A DNA stretch of 64,000 nt from Phycisphaeraceae bacterium (GTDB lineage: Bacteria > Planctomycetota > Phycisphaerae > Phycisphaerales > UBA1924). Of this stretch, positions 50,174 through 59,539 are shown one piece after another. The translations under genes and the position numbers were made by a program. Below the pieces are notes generated by a model. The model saw only the letters and a program-made list of their open reading frames with translations. It was not told where the DNA came from and did not search any database. Location: NCBI GenBank assembly GCA_019636535.1, contig JAHBXK010000010.1, forward strand, positions 43,309 to 107,308, written 5' to 3'. The first letter of the stretch is position 1. Each line of letters starts with the position of its first letter.

Positions 50174-51169
50174 ATGAACGCAAAGAGTGTTCGCACCAGC
50201 ATCGCAGGACTCACGGCCATTGTCGCGCTCACCGCCGTGTGCGGCACGGCAGCCGGCCAGACTCGCGCACCCGATCGGCCCGTCGCGCAACCCGCAAGCG
50301 AGGGTCAGCGCAGCGTGACCGCCTCGCCGCACCGCGTGAACCTGACCAAACTGCAGCGACGGATCAACGTCGAGTTCAAAGAGCAGCGTCTGGAGGACGT
50401 GATCAAGTTCATCCAGGAGTTCACGACCGCCGACATCGAGCCCGAGTGGAGCGAGGACGGTCGGCCGGGGCTCGACAAGGACAAGACGATCACGCTCAAC
50501 TCGATCAATCTTCCAGCGCTCGACTTGCTCGAGCGTGTGCTGGTCCGTGCGCAGGCCGACGCGTTCCAGGAGAACGGCTGGCAGATGACGTCCTACGGCA
50601 CCGTCCAGATCGGCCCGAAGGAAGTTCTGAACCGCGACAAGCGGATCGTCATCTACGACATTAACGACCTGCTGATGGTGATCCCACGCTACACGGAAGT
50701 TCCCGAGATCGACCTCAACTCGGTCCTTCAGCAGGGTCAGGGCGGCAGCGGACAAAGCCCGTTCCAGGGCACGGGCGGCGGCGGACCCGGGCACGATCCC
50801 GTCCCGCCGCGCGAGGACCGCATCCGTCAGTTGATCGACCTCATCGTCCAGATCGTTGAACCGCAGCAGTGGGTCGACAACGGCGGCGAGGGAGGCACCA
50901 TCCGCGCCTACGGCAACACGCTGATCGTGAACGCCCCCGACTACATGCACCGCCAGATCAACGGCTATCCCTTCTGGCCGACCGCCACGACGCGAGTGGT
51001 CGAAGGCCGGCGCTACGTCTCGCTGACGACCGACCAGGGCATCAGCAAGGTCGACGGTTTCGCCCGCGAGCGCGTCACGGGCACCACGGGTGGCCAGGGC
51101 GGCGGCGGCGGCGGTGGCGGGACAGGAACCGGCGGCGGCGGCAGAGCGCCCGGCGGCGGTGGCGGCTGA
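50174..51169 (+). CDS. Secreted Gly-rich protein with secretin-N-like domain
   Basis: 331 aa from ATG 50174, AAGGA upstream. Signal peptide (GLTAIVALTAVCGTAAG). The segment INVEFKEQRLEDVIKFIQEF, TADIEPEW.., and KTITLNSINLPALDLLERVL resembles a secretin short N-terminal (STN) domain; a second similar region contains GEGGTIRAYGNTLIVNAPDY. No secretin barrel follows. The C-terminus is Gly-rich (GGQGGGGGGGG...GGG). Such shortened STN proteins occur in planctomycetes; function unknown. Confidence 0.65.
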   Translation: MNAKSVRTSIAGLTAIVALTAVCGTAAGQTRAPDRPVAQPASEGQRSVTASPHRVNLTKLQRRINVEFKEQRLEDVIKFIQEFTTADIEPEWSEDGRPGLDKDKTITLNSINLPALDLLERVLVRAQADAFQENGWQMTSYGTVQIGPKEVLNRDKRIVIYDINDLLMVIPRYTEVPEIDLNSVLQQGQGGSGQSPFQGTGGGGPGHDPVPPREDRIRQLIDLIVQIVEPQQWVDNGGEGGTIRAYGNTLIVNAPDYMHRQINGYPFWPTATTRVVEGRRYVSLTTDQGISKVDGFARERVTGTTGGQGGGGGGGGTGTGGGGRAPGGGGG

Positions 51170-51216
51170 TCGCACCAAAGACCCGTTCGGCAGCAACAGG
51201 ACGAGACACAGACCGG

Positions 51217-51280
51217 TTGTTCGCGAGAGAGTCGCGACAACGACCAACGGCCCCCGCCTTGCCGCGGGGGCTGTTCGTTA
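51217..51280 (+). terminator. Tandem hairpin terminator
   Basis: First hairpin GTTGT-CGCGA / TCGCG-ACAAC (51217-51242), then GCCCCCGC (51250-51257), loop CTTGCC, GCGGGGGC (51264-51271) followed by TGTTCGTT. Ends the transcript of the Gly-rich gene. Confidence 0.65.
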
Positions 51281-51315
51281 CAACGCCCGGGCGGAATTCG
51301 GGCTAGGCTCGCCCC

Positions 51316-52149
51316 ATGCTCAGCCTCATCGACGTCTTCGCGTACACCCTCGCCGCGCTGCTCGTCGGCGCGGCGGTCCTTCACCTGATCCCCAAACTCG
51401 GAGCGCCCGGCCAGCGCATCGCGGCGTGGCTCTGCGGCGGTCTGCCGCTTGACCTGGTCATTACGTACTTCACCGCCGCTCCGTGGTTCGCCGGGTGGTT
51501 CCTGGCGGGCTGGCGGGGCCTGATCGTCAGCGTCGGCGCGCAGATCGCGGCGGTCATGATCTGGACCGTCGTGCACGAGCAGACCCACCGCAAGCACCTG
51601 CGCGGCCCGCGCATCGTCCACAGCCTCAACCGAACCGTCGGCCGGGTGCGCAACCACACGGCCGTCTGGTGGACGGCGTGGGCGGTGCCGATCTTCTGGG
51701 TCATCCGAGTGGCCGAGTGGTTCGTCTACCCGCCGCTGATCTGGCTCGTGCGATTCCCCAGGTACGACCAGCGCGAGTGGGTGAACGTCTCGCGGCAGAA
51801 GTTCGAGGGGCTCATCGGCCACGACCTGATCTGGTGCCTCTACTGCGATTGGATGACGGGCGTCTGGTCGCTCGGGTCCGAGATGCTCCGCAACGTGGAA
51901 AGTTTCTGGTGCCCGATCCGGTACCACTCGGACAAGAAGTGCGCCAACTGTCAGATCGACTTCCCGGATATCGCCGGCACGCCGGGCGAGCCCGACAGCG
52001 CGTGGGTCGGCCACGACCGGACCATCGCCGACGCCGCAGCGCTGGTCGATCGCAAGTATCCGCCGGGGCAGAAGGTCAACGCGTGGTTCGGGCACCCGGC
52101 AAGGCTGACGGTGGAGGGGCGTGATCACAAGCCGAGCGGTGGCGAATGA
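51316..52149 (+). CDS. Multi-TM membrane protein with HExxH and Cys cluster
   Basis: 277 aa from ATG 51316; TAGGCT six bases upstream (leaderless pattern). Several hydrophobic segments in the first 150 residues. HEQTHRKHL (H87, E88, H91) lies at the end of one of them and is both an HExxH-type zinc site and an H-x3-H box, as in membrane oxygenases and some proteases. A cytosolic C-terminal part carries WCLYCDWMTGVWSLGSEM, ESFWCPIRYHSDKKCANCQI, a four-Cys cluster. I do not recognise a family. Its stop overlaps the next gene (ATGA), so it heads the zinc-ribbon operon. Confidence 0.65.
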   Translation: MLSLIDVFAYTLAALLVGAAVLHLIPKLGAPGQRIAAWLCGGLPLDLVITYFTAAPWFAGWFLAGWRGLIVSVGAQIAAVMIWTVVHEQTHRKHLRGPRIVHSLNRTVGRVRNHTAVWWTAWAVPIFWVIRVAEWFVYPPLIWLVRFPRYDQREWVNVSRQKFEGLIGHDLIWCLYCDWMTGVWSLGSEMLRNVESFWCPIRYHSDKKCANCQIDFPDIAGTPGEPDSAWVGHDRTIADAAALVDRKYPPGQKVNAWFGHPARLTVEGRDHKPSGGE

Positions 52150-53048
52150 AGCGAGGCGGTTCAACCCGAGACCGCTGGTGGCTCCCGTCTTGGCGGGGCG
52201 CTGTGGTGCTGTTGGTGCTGGGACTGGTGACCAACCTCGGCGTCGCGGTGGCGATCGCGAGGTGGGGGGTGGAGCCGGTTGGCCGAGGGTTGAGCGAGTA
52301 CGTACCGCCCGAATCAAGGCACGCTTTCAACGAGCGGTACTGGCTACGCAAAGAACTGCGCCCTTCGAGCATGTGGCCCGGTCCTGTGCCCGAGTCATGG
52401 CCACGCACGCCGCTGGAAGTAGTGAGGGGCTGGCCGGACGATCGGATCAACGACCTCGCTTCCGGCGTTACTCTTGAGCGGCACTTGAATTGGGCTCCCG
52501 GCTGGAGCATCGAGTCGATCAGCGTATCTGTTCCTAGCGAAACGTGGGTCTATAAGACGCACCGACTTGGCTTCCCCTTCGGCTGTTTGCGATTCGATTG
52601 CGGGACTACGACGAGGCAATGGAGCTCATTTCCATGGGTACTTCGTGACGAACCCATTGGTGCTAGTTCACTCCACGACGGAGTTGCGTTTAGGGCAGGG
52701 GCGGGCCAATCGCCGTTCATGGACCCGATATGGACGCTTCCGCTTCTTCCGGTTGGTCCTGGCGTAATTGTCAACAGTGTCTTCTACGCTGGCGTGCTTT
52801 GGCTCGCTTGGCAGTTGATCATCCGGAAACGAAGTCAATTGCGCCTCCGCCGCGGCGAGTGCGTCCGCTGCCGATATCCGATCGTGCCCGGCAAAGACGT
52901 CTGCCCCGAGTGCGGAACGCCGGTGACCGTGTCCGCGCGTACCGAGGGTCTGTCCGCTTGTGATCCCAGCGCCGCTGACGACACGAACCCCGCATCCGAT
53001 CCCCGCGGTCCATCTGCCGAGGCGCCCCACCAAACACCCGCCGCTTGA
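52146..53048 (+). CDS. Zinc-ribbon membrane protein (paralogue A)
   Basis: 300 aa from ATG 52146, overlapping the previous stop by four bases. N-terminal TM (WRGAVVLLVLGLVTNLGVAV), a soluble extracytoplasmic middle with WPGPVPESW, a second TM (GVIVNSVFYAGVLWLAWQLI), then the ribbon CVRCRYPIVPGKDVCPECG. N- and C-terminal parts are nearly identical to the protein at 55388 (paralogue B). Function unknown; planctomycete-type membrane sensor or anchor is a guess. Confidence 0.75.
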   Translation: MKRGGSTRDRWWLPSWRGAVVLLVLGLVTNLGVAVAIARWGVEPVGRGLSEYVPPESRHAFNERYWLRKELRPSSMWPGPVPESWPRTPLEVVRGWPDDRINDLASGVTLERHLNWAPGWSIESISVSVPSETWVYKTHRLGFPFGCLRFDCGTTTRQWSSFPWVLRDEPIGASSLHDGVAFRAGAGQSPFMDPIWTLPLLPVGPGVIVNSVFYAGVLWLAWQLIIRKRSQLRLRRGECVRCRYPIVPGKDVCPECGTPVTVSARTEGLSACDPSAADDTNPASDPRGPSAEAPHQTPAA

Positions 53049-53078
53049 CCCGCCGCCGACGGTCAACAATCCCGACGC

Positions 53079-54599
53079 ATGGAATCCATCAGCGTCTTCG
53101 ACATCTTCAAGATCGGGGTGGGGCCTTCCAGTTCGCACACCATGGGCCCCTGGCGCGCTGCGCAGAAGTTCCTCGAAGCCGTGCGCGAGACCGGCGGCTT
53201 CCACCGCGTCGGTCGCGTCCGCATCGATCTCTACGGCTCGCTCGCCAAGACCGGCCACGGCCACGGCACCGATGTCGCCGTCATCCTCGGCCTCTCGGGC
53301 GAGGACCCGGTGACGTGCGAGGTGGTCGGCCTGATCGACCGCGTCGAGGCCGTCAAGTCCGCCGGGCGCTTGCGACTGGCCGGCAAGCGATCGATCGACT
53401 TCGACGCGACCCACGACCTGCTCTTCCACATGGACCGGGCGTTGCCCTTCCACCCCAACGGCATCACCTTCACCGCCTACGCGCTGGACACCGAGGGCAA
53501 AGGAGCCACAAAGGAAATCATCGCCAGCGAAACGTACTACTCCGTTGGGGGCGGATTCGTGGTACAGGAAGAGCAGCAACTCACCGGCCACCGCGCTTCG
53601 GAACTCCCGTACCCCAGCGAGCGCGCAACGGACATCGTCGCCAACCACAGGAAGACCGGGTGGTCGATCCCCCGCCTGGTCATGGAGAACGAGAAGACCT
53701 GGCGCAGTGAGGCCGAAGTCCGCGAGCGGCTCTTGCTCATCTGGCGCACCATGCAGGAGTGCATCTATCGCGGCTGCCACACCGAGGGCGTTCTGCCCGG
53801 CGGGCTGGGCGTCACCCGCCGCGCGGCGGCCATGAACCGCAAACTCATCAGCGGCTGGGGCCAATCCGGCCGCAAGGAGTACGACGACCTGCAAGGCTGG
53901 CTCGACGTGGTGCGACACTCCACGCGCGAGTTCCAGCACATCCTCAAGTGGGTCAGCACGTTCGCCCTCGCCGTGAACGAGGAGAACGCCGCGTTCGGCC
54001 GAGTTGTCACGGCCCCGACCAACGGCGCGGCGGGGGTCATCCCCGCGGTGATGATGTACTACTGGTGTTTCTGCAACTCCGATGAAGAGGGCATCATCGA
54101 TTTTATGCTCACCGCCGGCGAGATCGGCAGCCTGTTCAAGAAGGGTGCGACCATCAGCGCGGCGATGGGCGGCTGCCAGGCCGAGATCGGCGTGTCGAGC
54201 GCCATGGCCGCGGCGGGGCTGTGCCAGTGTCTCTCCGCGCGAGAAGAGGCATCCGTCGCGGCGGAGACCGTCGGCCGAGCCGGCGCGGTGAACCCAACGA
54301 CCGTGACCATGGGCCGGGCGATGATGGCCGCCGAGATCGCCATGGAGCACCACCTGGGCATGACCTGCGACCCGATCGGCGGGCTGGTGCAGGTGCCCTG
54401 CATCGAGCGGAACACGATGGGGGCGATCAAGGCGATCACCGCGGCGAACATCGCCCTTGAGGGCGACCCCGCCAAGGCCCGCGTGAGCCTCGACGACGTG
54501 ATCAAGACCATGTGGCAGACGTCGCTGGACATGCAGAGCAAGTACAAGGAAACGGCTGAGGGCGGGCTGGCGGTGAACGTGACCGTGCCGGAGTGTTGA
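53079..54599 (+). CDS. sdaA: L-serine dehydratase, iron-sulfur type
   Basis: 506 aa, single-chain type (alpha and beta fused). N-terminus [20 protein letters not shown] with PSSSHT; C-terminal Fe-S region with [37 protein letters not shown], and [19 protein letters not shown]. Deaminates L-serine to pyruvate and ammonia using a [4Fe-4S] cluster. It sits between two zinc-ribbon paralogues, which is an odd context; spacing to both sides is about 30 bases, so it is probably co-transcribed. Confidence 0.95.
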   Translation: MESISVFDIFKIGVGPSSSHTMGPWRAAQKFLEAVRETGGFHRVGRVRIDLYGSLAKTGHGHGTDVAVILGLSGEDPVTCEVVGLIDRVEAVKSAGRLRLAGKRSIDFDATHDLLFHMDRALPFHPNGITFTAYALDTEGKGATKEIIASETYYSVGGGFVVQEEQQLTGHRASELPYPSERATDIVANHRKTGWSIPRLVMENEKTWRSEAEVRERLLLIWRTMQECIYRGCHTEGVLPGGLGVTRRAAAMNRKLISGWGQSGRKEYDDLQGWLDVVRHSTREFQHILKWVSTFALAVNEENAAFGRVVTAPTNGAAGVIPAVMMYYWCFCNSDEEGIIDFMLTAGEIGSLFKKGATISAAMGGCQAEIGVSSAMAAAGLCQCLSAREEASVAAETVGRAGAVNPTTVTMGRAMMAAEIAMEHHLGMTCDPIGGLVQVPCIERNTMGAIKAITAANIALEGDPAKARVSLDDVIKTMWQTSLDMQSKYKETAEGGLAVNVTVPEC

Positions 54600-54633
54600 A
54601 TCCTCGGGCGAGCGCGCGGGGTGGAGCGGATCG

Positions 54634-55422
54634 ATGACGCAAGCGGATCGCAACGAGTCGAATCGCCCGCGAAGGTGGCGTCGTCGTTGGAGGCGACGCG
54701 TGCTGCCCGCTTTGACCGTGATCACGCTGGCTTTGTGGCTTCTGTTCGCATTGAGCCTGTTTATTGTCGCGTACATCGACCTTCGCTGGCCGGACGCAGG
54801 CCCTGCCAACCCCCGGCTCGGTCCGCGTTGGACCGGTGAGACGCCGCATCGGAGCGTCGTGCTCTCGGTCAGACATGGTCTTGCAAGCGTGGCGATTCAT
54901 CGGGGCAAACTGGACGGTCGCGCAGGGCAGCAAACGGAGTCTTGGAAGCCCAACCCGGGGTACCCGAGCATTGAGTCCCGCAACAACTCGACCAGATTGA
55001 CCGCGCATGCAAACTTCGAATTCGGTGCTTCTCGAAAGTTGGTGGACGTGCAAACGGATCGGGTTGTTGCCCAGGTCTTCATCGCCAAGTACGCGGGCAA
55101 GATCCGTTGGGACTTCCGACTCATGCCTTGGCGCATGGGACTTGACTCGTACTATCGAGACCCGTGGTTCTCGTACGCCAGCCTTCCGACCTGGTCCCTT
55201 CCGCTGCTCATGTCCGTTCTGTGCGCGTGGAGATGGGTGCGTCGCGTGGTGGTCGCGCGTCGCCATCGAGCGCCGAACGCCTGCGCCAAGTGCGGCTACG
55301 ACCTTTCCGCCACCCCTCCCGACTTACCGTGCCCGGAGTGCGGAGCCGCGGTGGCGCGGGAACGATCAGACGGAGGAGAGTTGACGAATGAAGCGGGCAG
55401 AGACGAGACCGATGCTGCATGA
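54634..55422 (+). CDS. Zinc-ribbon membrane protein (type 2)
   Basis: 262 aa from ATG 54634; GGAG ahead. Basic N-terminus then TM (VITLALWLLFALSLFIVAY), soluble middle, second TM, and C-terminal ribbon CAKCGYDLSATPPDLPCPEC, the common planctomycete form. Not closely related to its two neighbours except for layout. End overlaps the next gene start. Confidence 0.7.
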   Translation: MTQADRNESNRPRRWRRRWRRRVLPALTVITLALWLLFALSLFIVAYIDLRWPDAGPANPRLGPRWTGETPHRSVVLSVRHGLASVAIHRGKLDGRAGQQTESWKPNPGYPSIESRNNSTRLTAHANFEFGASRKLVDVQTDRVVAQVFIAKYAGKIRWDFRLMPWRMGLDSYYRDPWFSYASLPTWSLPLLMSVLCAWRWVRRVVVARRHRAPNACAKCGYDLSATPPDLPCPECGAAVARERSDGGELTNEAGRDETDAA

Positions 55423-56311
55423 AGGTTCCACTCGACGCGATCGCTGGTGGCTGCCGACGTGGCGCGTCACGGCGGTGTTGCTGCTGCTCGGGCTGATCGT
55501 GAATCTCGGAGTCGCTGTGGCGATCGCGAGGTGGGGGGTGCAACCCCTGGCTCGTGGGTATGTTGACGCAGTCTCGCGGTTGATAGTGAGCGCACCATCA
55601 ACATGGGAGCACCACGATCCGGACTTCACCCCAGAGTGCTGGACCAAACAACTCCCGGTACCACTTCATTGGCCGGGCCCTGTTCCCGAGTCGTGGAAGT
55701 CCGCGCCGACCGAACTCGCTGGGCTTCCAGCGAACCAACCCACTTGGGTGGAGGACAACGATGAGATCGAGATAGAAGCGTCGCTGAACTGGGCGATCGG
55801 ATGGCTTAGCGAGATCATTGGTGTCACCGGCGCGCCGGAATCACCTCAGATGCCAATTCGCCCTTCGTGGCTGTACTCGGTTCATCGGATCGGCTTCCCG
55901 TTCGCCACGCTTCGATTCGACGAGCGCATGGACTCAGCGAGCGGATTCGTTCCGATCGAGATCAGTTTGCTCTACGACGGGATCCGGTTCCACGATCCTC
56001 GGCTGACGCCTCGTCAGGTGCGTCGTTGGACGCTCCCGATTATGCCTGTCTGGTCCGGCTTGGTCGTGAACAGTATTGTGTACGCCACCGCCCTGTGGCT
56101 AACCTGGGTCCCATGCGCAGCGCTCCGACGCCGTGCTCGCCTCCGCCGCGGCGAGTGCATGGAGTGCCGGTATCCGGTTGTGCCGGGCAAGGACGTCTGC
56201 CCGGAGTGCGGCACCGTCCAGCCACCAGCCGATCAACGCGTCGCCAATCGCGCTCCGGTCGCGCCAGCGCAGTACGCTGTGACGAGTCCCAACTCGGAGC
56301 ACGCACCATGA
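55388..56311 (+). CDS. Zinc-ribbon membrane protein (paralogue B)
   Basis: 307 aa from ATG 55388, chosen because GGAGGAG lies upstream; ATG 55412 gives the same start as paralogue A. STRRDRWWLPTWR, TM VLLLLGLIVNLGVAVAIARW, soluble middle containing WPGPVPESW, second TM, ribbon CMECRYPVVPGKDVCPECG. The N-terminal DNA shares a run of more than 20 identical bases with 52146 (around GTGGCGATCGCGAGG). Middle diverged. Start overlaps the previous gene by 35 bases; its stop overlaps the next start (ATGA). Confidence 0.75.
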   Translation: MKRAETRPMLHEGSTRRDRWWLPTWRVTAVLLLLGLIVNLGVAVAIARWGVQPLARGYVDAVSRLIVSAPSTWEHHDPDFTPECWTKQLPVPLHWPGPVPESWKSAPTELAGLPANQPTWVEDNDEIEIEASLNWAIGWLSEIIGVTGAPESPQMPIRPSWLYSVHRIGFPFATLRFDERMDSASGFVPIEISLLYDGIRFHDPRLTPRQVRRWTLPIMPVWSGLVVNSIVYATALWLTWVPCAALRRRARLRRGECMECRYPVVPGKDVCPECGTVQPPADQRVANRAPVAPAQYAVTSPNSEHAP

Positions 56312-56988
56312 CCATGAACCCCAACATCCCCGCGACCTACCCCAAACTCAACCTCCAAGCCTGGATCAGGAAGAACGCCAAGCACCTCAAGCCCCCGGTC
56401 AGCAACAAGCAGTTGATGGGCGCTTCCAAGGACGCGATCGTCTTCGTCTCCGGCGGACCGAACACACGCAACGACTTCCACGTCAACCCGACCGAGGAAC
56501 TCTTCTACCAACTCAAGGGTGACATCGCGGTACGCGTGCGGCCGCTCGACGGCAGCAAGCCCGAGGACATTGTGGTCAAGGAGGGTGAGATGTTCCTCCT
56601 GCCGCGCTGGGTGCCGCACCGTCCGCAGCGACCCGCCGGCACGGTCGGCCTCATCGTCGAGTTCCCGCGTCCGAACCTGAAGGGCCGCGCCGGGCAGGAC
56701 GGCTTGCAGTGGTACTGCCCGAAGTGCGACACGCTCGTCCACGACGTGCGCTGGCGGCTCAAGAAGATCGATGAGGACCTCGCCAAACTCATGCACGCCT
56801 TCTGGGGCGGCCCGGCCTCGCGACGTACGTGCAAGAAGTGCGGCTATGTGATCCAGAAGGCCGGCGCCATCGAAGTCAAGGGCGGCAAGGTCCGCGCAGC
56901 CGGAGGAGGCGGAGGAAAGACCAAGCCAGCCGCGAAGCGAACCGGCTCAACGCGAGCCCCCGCCCGGCGAACCTCGGCCCGCTCGTAA
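56308..56988 (+). CDS. 3-hydroxyanthranilate 3,4-dioxygenase
   Basis: 226 aa. Cupin with the HAAO pattern: GGPNTRNDFHVNPTEELFYQ, EGEMFLLPRWVPHRPQR, IVEFPR, DGLQWYCPKC. Iron ligands H58, E64, H104; substrate residues R54, R108 and E118 are at the expected spacing; rubredoxin-type Cys137/140 and Cys175/178 are present. It opens the ring of 3-hydroxyanthranilate to give the quinolinate precursor in the kynurenine route. A basic Lys/Ala/Arg tail of ~40 residues is unusual. Starts in an ATGA overlap at the end of the zinc-ribbon run; no other kynurenine gene is present. Confidence 0.93.
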   Translation: MTMNPNIPATYPKLNLQAWIRKNAKHLKPPVSNKQLMGASKDAIVFVSGGPNTRNDFHVNPTEELFYQLKGDIAVRVRPLDGSKPEDIVVKEGEMFLLPRWVPHRPQRPAGTVGLIVEFPRPNLKGRAGQDGLQWYCPKCDTLVHDVRWRLKKIDEDLAKLMHAFWGGPASRRTCKKCGYVIQKAGAIEVKGGKVRAAGGGGGKTKPAAKRTGSTRAPARRTSARS

Positions 56989-57064
56989 AGGACGAAGTCG
57001 ATCGTTGATGCCCGTACTCCCACGCCATCTCCCACTCCATCTCCCACACCAAGAGGACGCTCCA

Positions 57065-57619
57065 GTGCAAGCTCGCAACACATCCCTCACTCGACTGCGG
57101 GTGAACCACACCGCCACCACCGTGCTGCTTGTGGCCGTCGTCATCGCCTCGGCATCCGTTCTGACGGCCTGCCAGGGCCGAACCGCTCCCAACGGCGAGC
57201 CCCCACAGGTGCTGACGAGTTTCCCATCCCGGTCCGATGCCTACGCCGCGCTGCAGGGCGATTGGCGGCTTGTCGAACTCCGAGGCCAGAGCGTGCTCGA
57301 AACGCTGGAAGCCGGCGGCTTCGACGTGGACCGGCCACCCTCACTCAACATCACGCCCCAGGGCGGCATGGGCGGCTTCGGCGGTGTCAACCGACTCGCC
57401 GGCACGATCGACGCCGAACGGATCCCCGGCGGCAAACTCGTCTTCGCGGGCGGTGGTGCGGCCATGACCATGATGGCGGGTCCACAAGAGTTGATGGACC
57501 TCGAGCACGCCTTTGTCTCGGAACTCTCGGCCGGGCGGAGCATCCGTCTGGTGGGCAACCTGCTCTCGCTTGTCGATGAGTCCGACAGCGTCACCGCCGT
57601 GCTCGAGCGCTCTCGATAA
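57065..57619 (+). CDS. META-domain lipoprotein
   Basis: 184 aa from GTG 57065, AGAGGA upstream. Lipobox SVLTAC. The domain LQGDWRLVELRGQSVLETLE ... LNITPQGGMGGFGGVNRLAG ... FAGGGAAMTMMAGPQELMDL is the META/HslJ fold, with the usual G-x-N-x-x-G signature. Members are envelope proteins of mostly unknown role, some linked to novobiocin resistance. It ends nine bases before the HAD gene. Confidence 0.75.
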   Translation: MQARNTSLTRLRVNHTATTVLLVAVVIASASVLTACQGRTAPNGEPPQVLTSFPSRSDAYAALQGDWRLVELRGQSVLETLEAGGFDVDRPPSLNITPQGGMGGFGGVNRLAGTIDAERIPGGKLVFAGGGAAMTMMAGPQELMDLEHAFVSELSAGRSIRLVGNLLSLVDESDSVTAVLERSR

Positions 57620-57628
57620 GATCGGTCC

Positions 57629-58552
57629 GTGAGCACAGGCCCAGCCGCCTACGACCTGATCGCGATCGACCTCGACGGCACGCTCCTGTGCCCCGAAGGT
57701 CGGATCTCGAGCGCCAATCGAGACGCGATCGCCCGCGCTCGCGCTGCCGGTGTCCGCGTCACCGTCTGCACGGGCCGCGGCATGGTCGAGTGCAAGGGCT
57801 TCACCGCGCAGATCGGGCAGCGCGATCCCGTCGTCGTCGCGGGCGGAGCGATGGTCTCCTGCCCCGAGTCGCTCTCAACCGTCCACCGGTTCCCGATGGA
57901 CCGCGATCTGGTCGGCGAACTGGTCGAGTGCATGCTCGCCCACAAGCACGCCGCGCTCGTTCTGAAGGACCCCGACGGCACGCGCCCATCGAGTACGCCC
58001 AACGAGCGCGGCCACGACTACCTCGTGGTCTCACCGCGCGGCTGGGACGGCATCGACCCCGTCACACGCTGGTGGTTCAAGACGCTCAACGTGCCCGTCC
58101 GCGTTGTGCCAAGGCTCAACGACGACGAGCACCCCGATTGCACGCTCCGCGTGGGCGTTTGCGGCACGCGGCGGGCTACGCGTGAAGTCGCCGACGACGT
58201 GCGAACCTCCTTCGCCCACCGCGCCACGCTCCACCACTTCCACGCCGTTGTGCCCGGCTCGCACCCCGACCGGACCGACGATCACATCCTGATCCTCGAA
58301 GCCTTCGACCGCCACGTGAACAAGTGGACGGCGATCAACTGGCTCGCCGAGCGCGGCCGGATCGACCCCGCACGCATCGCCGCGATCGGCAACGACATCA
58401 ACGACGTGGCCATGCTCCGCAGCGCGGGGCTCGGCGTGGCGATGGGCAACTCCATCCCCGAAGCCCTCGACGCCGCCGACCGCCGCACGCTCTCCAACGA
58501 CCGCGACGGCGTCGCCCACGCCATCGACAAGATCCTCCTGGGCGAATGGTGA
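57629..58552 (+). CDS. Cof-type HAD phosphatase
   Basis: 307 aa, GTG start; TAAGAT six bases upstream (leaderless pattern). Motif I AIDLDGTLL, motif II VTVCTGRG, Lys in NKWTAINWLAERGR, motif IV AIGNDINDVAMLRSAGLGVA followed by MGNSIPEAL. C2-type cap. Members dephosphorylate small sugar or cofactor phosphates. 13 bases before rsmA. Confidence 0.88.
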   Translation: MSTGPAAYDLIAIDLDGTLLCPEGRISSANRDAIARARAAGVRVTVCTGRGMVECKGFTAQIGQRDPVVVAGGAMVSCPESLSTVHRFPMDRDLVGELVECMLAHKHAALVLKDPDGTRPSSTPNERGHDYLVVSPRGWDGIDPVTRWWFKTLNVPVRVVPRLNDDEHPDCTLRVGVCGTRRATREVADDVRTSFAHRATLHHFHAVVPGSHPDRTDDHILILEAFDRHVNKWTAINWLAERGRIDPARIAAIGNDINDVAMLRSAGLGVAMGNSIPEALDAADRRTLSNDRDGVAHAIDKILLGEW

Positions 58553-58565
58553 GAGGGGCCGTCGC

Positions 58566-59423
58566 GTGCAGACCCTGACGCGGATCAAGGAACTGCTCGA
58601 TTCGCGCGGCCTGCGCCCCAAGCGCTCGCTCGGCCAGAACTTCCTCACCGACCACAACCTCCTCCGCAAACTCGCCGACGCGGCGGACCTCGCGCCCGGC
58701 CAGCTCGTCGTCGAGGTGGGGCCCGGCACCGGCACGCTCACCGAGGAACTGCTCGACCGTGGGTGCGAGGTCATCGTCTGCGAACTCGACGATGCGCTCG
58801 CCGACCTGCTCCGCGAAACGCTCCCCGCGCGCCTCCCGCCGGGTGAAACCCACCGCTTCCGCCTGATCCACGCCGACTGCCTGGCCGACAAGCACACGCT
58901 CGCCCCAGCGCTCCTCAGCGCGATCGCGGAGCGGCCCTTCAAACTCGTCGCCAATCTCCCCTACGGCGCTGCGACACCCCTGATCGCCGCGCTCCTCACC
59001 GACCATCCCCACTGCGGGCTCATGGCCGTCACCATCCAGAAGGAACTGGGCGATCGGCTCACCGCCGGGCCCGGCTCGCGCGACTACGGCCCCCTGGCCG
59101 TGCTCGCCGCGCTCAGCGCCAACGTCTCCCGCGTGGCGCTCGCGCCCCCCGGCTGCTTCTGGCCGCAACCCGACGTGACCAGCGTGCTCATGCTCATCAC
59201 GCGGAGGCCCGATGCGCCCGCCCGCGCGGAACTCCGCCGGGTGTCGGCGTTGGCCAGACGGCTGATGACCAACCGCCGCAAGCAACTCGGCTCAGCGATC
59301 GGCCCCGGCCTCAACTGGTCCGCCCTCAACGCCCTCGCCGGCTGCGAATCCGTCCGCCCCACCGACCGCGCTGAGACGCTCACACCCGAGCAGTTCCGCA
59401 CGCTCGCCACGCTCATCGAATGA
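58566..59423 (+). CDS. rsmA: 16S rRNA dimethyladenosine transferase
   Basis: 285 aa, GTG start, AGAGGGG eight bases upstream. RPKRSLGQNFLTDHNLLRKL, VVEVGPGTGTLTEELLDRGC (SAM site), CELDDALADLL, HADC, and NLPYGAATPLIAAL (motif IV, NLPY) are the KsgA/RsmA set. Dimethylates A1518 and A1519 in helix 45. The C-terminal helical domain is present. Confidence 0.94.
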   Translation: MQTLTRIKELLDSRGLRPKRSLGQNFLTDHNLLRKLADAADLAPGQLVVEVGPGTGTLTEELLDRGCEVIVCELDDALADLLRETLPARLPPGETHRFRLIHADCLADKHTLAPALLSAIAERPFKLVANLPYGAATPLIAALLTDHPHCGLMAVTIQKELGDRLTAGPGSRDYGPLAVLAALSANVSRVALAPPGCFWPQPDVTSVLMLITRRPDAPARAELRRVSALARRLMTNRRKQLGSAIGPGLNWSALNALAGCESVRPTDRAETLTPEQFRTLATLIE

Positions 59424-59539
59424 GGGCGTGCCTCCGTGCCCGCGGACCGATCCGCACGCTCACCCCGCGCAGCAGCCCTGGTCACCGAGATTCCGGTCGG
59501 ATCGGCTCGCCCCCGGCCTATCTGCGCGATACCTTGTGC

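Noticed and set aside
52668..54809. 713-codon minus-strand frame
   Set aside because: Antisense to sdaA; no domain of its own.
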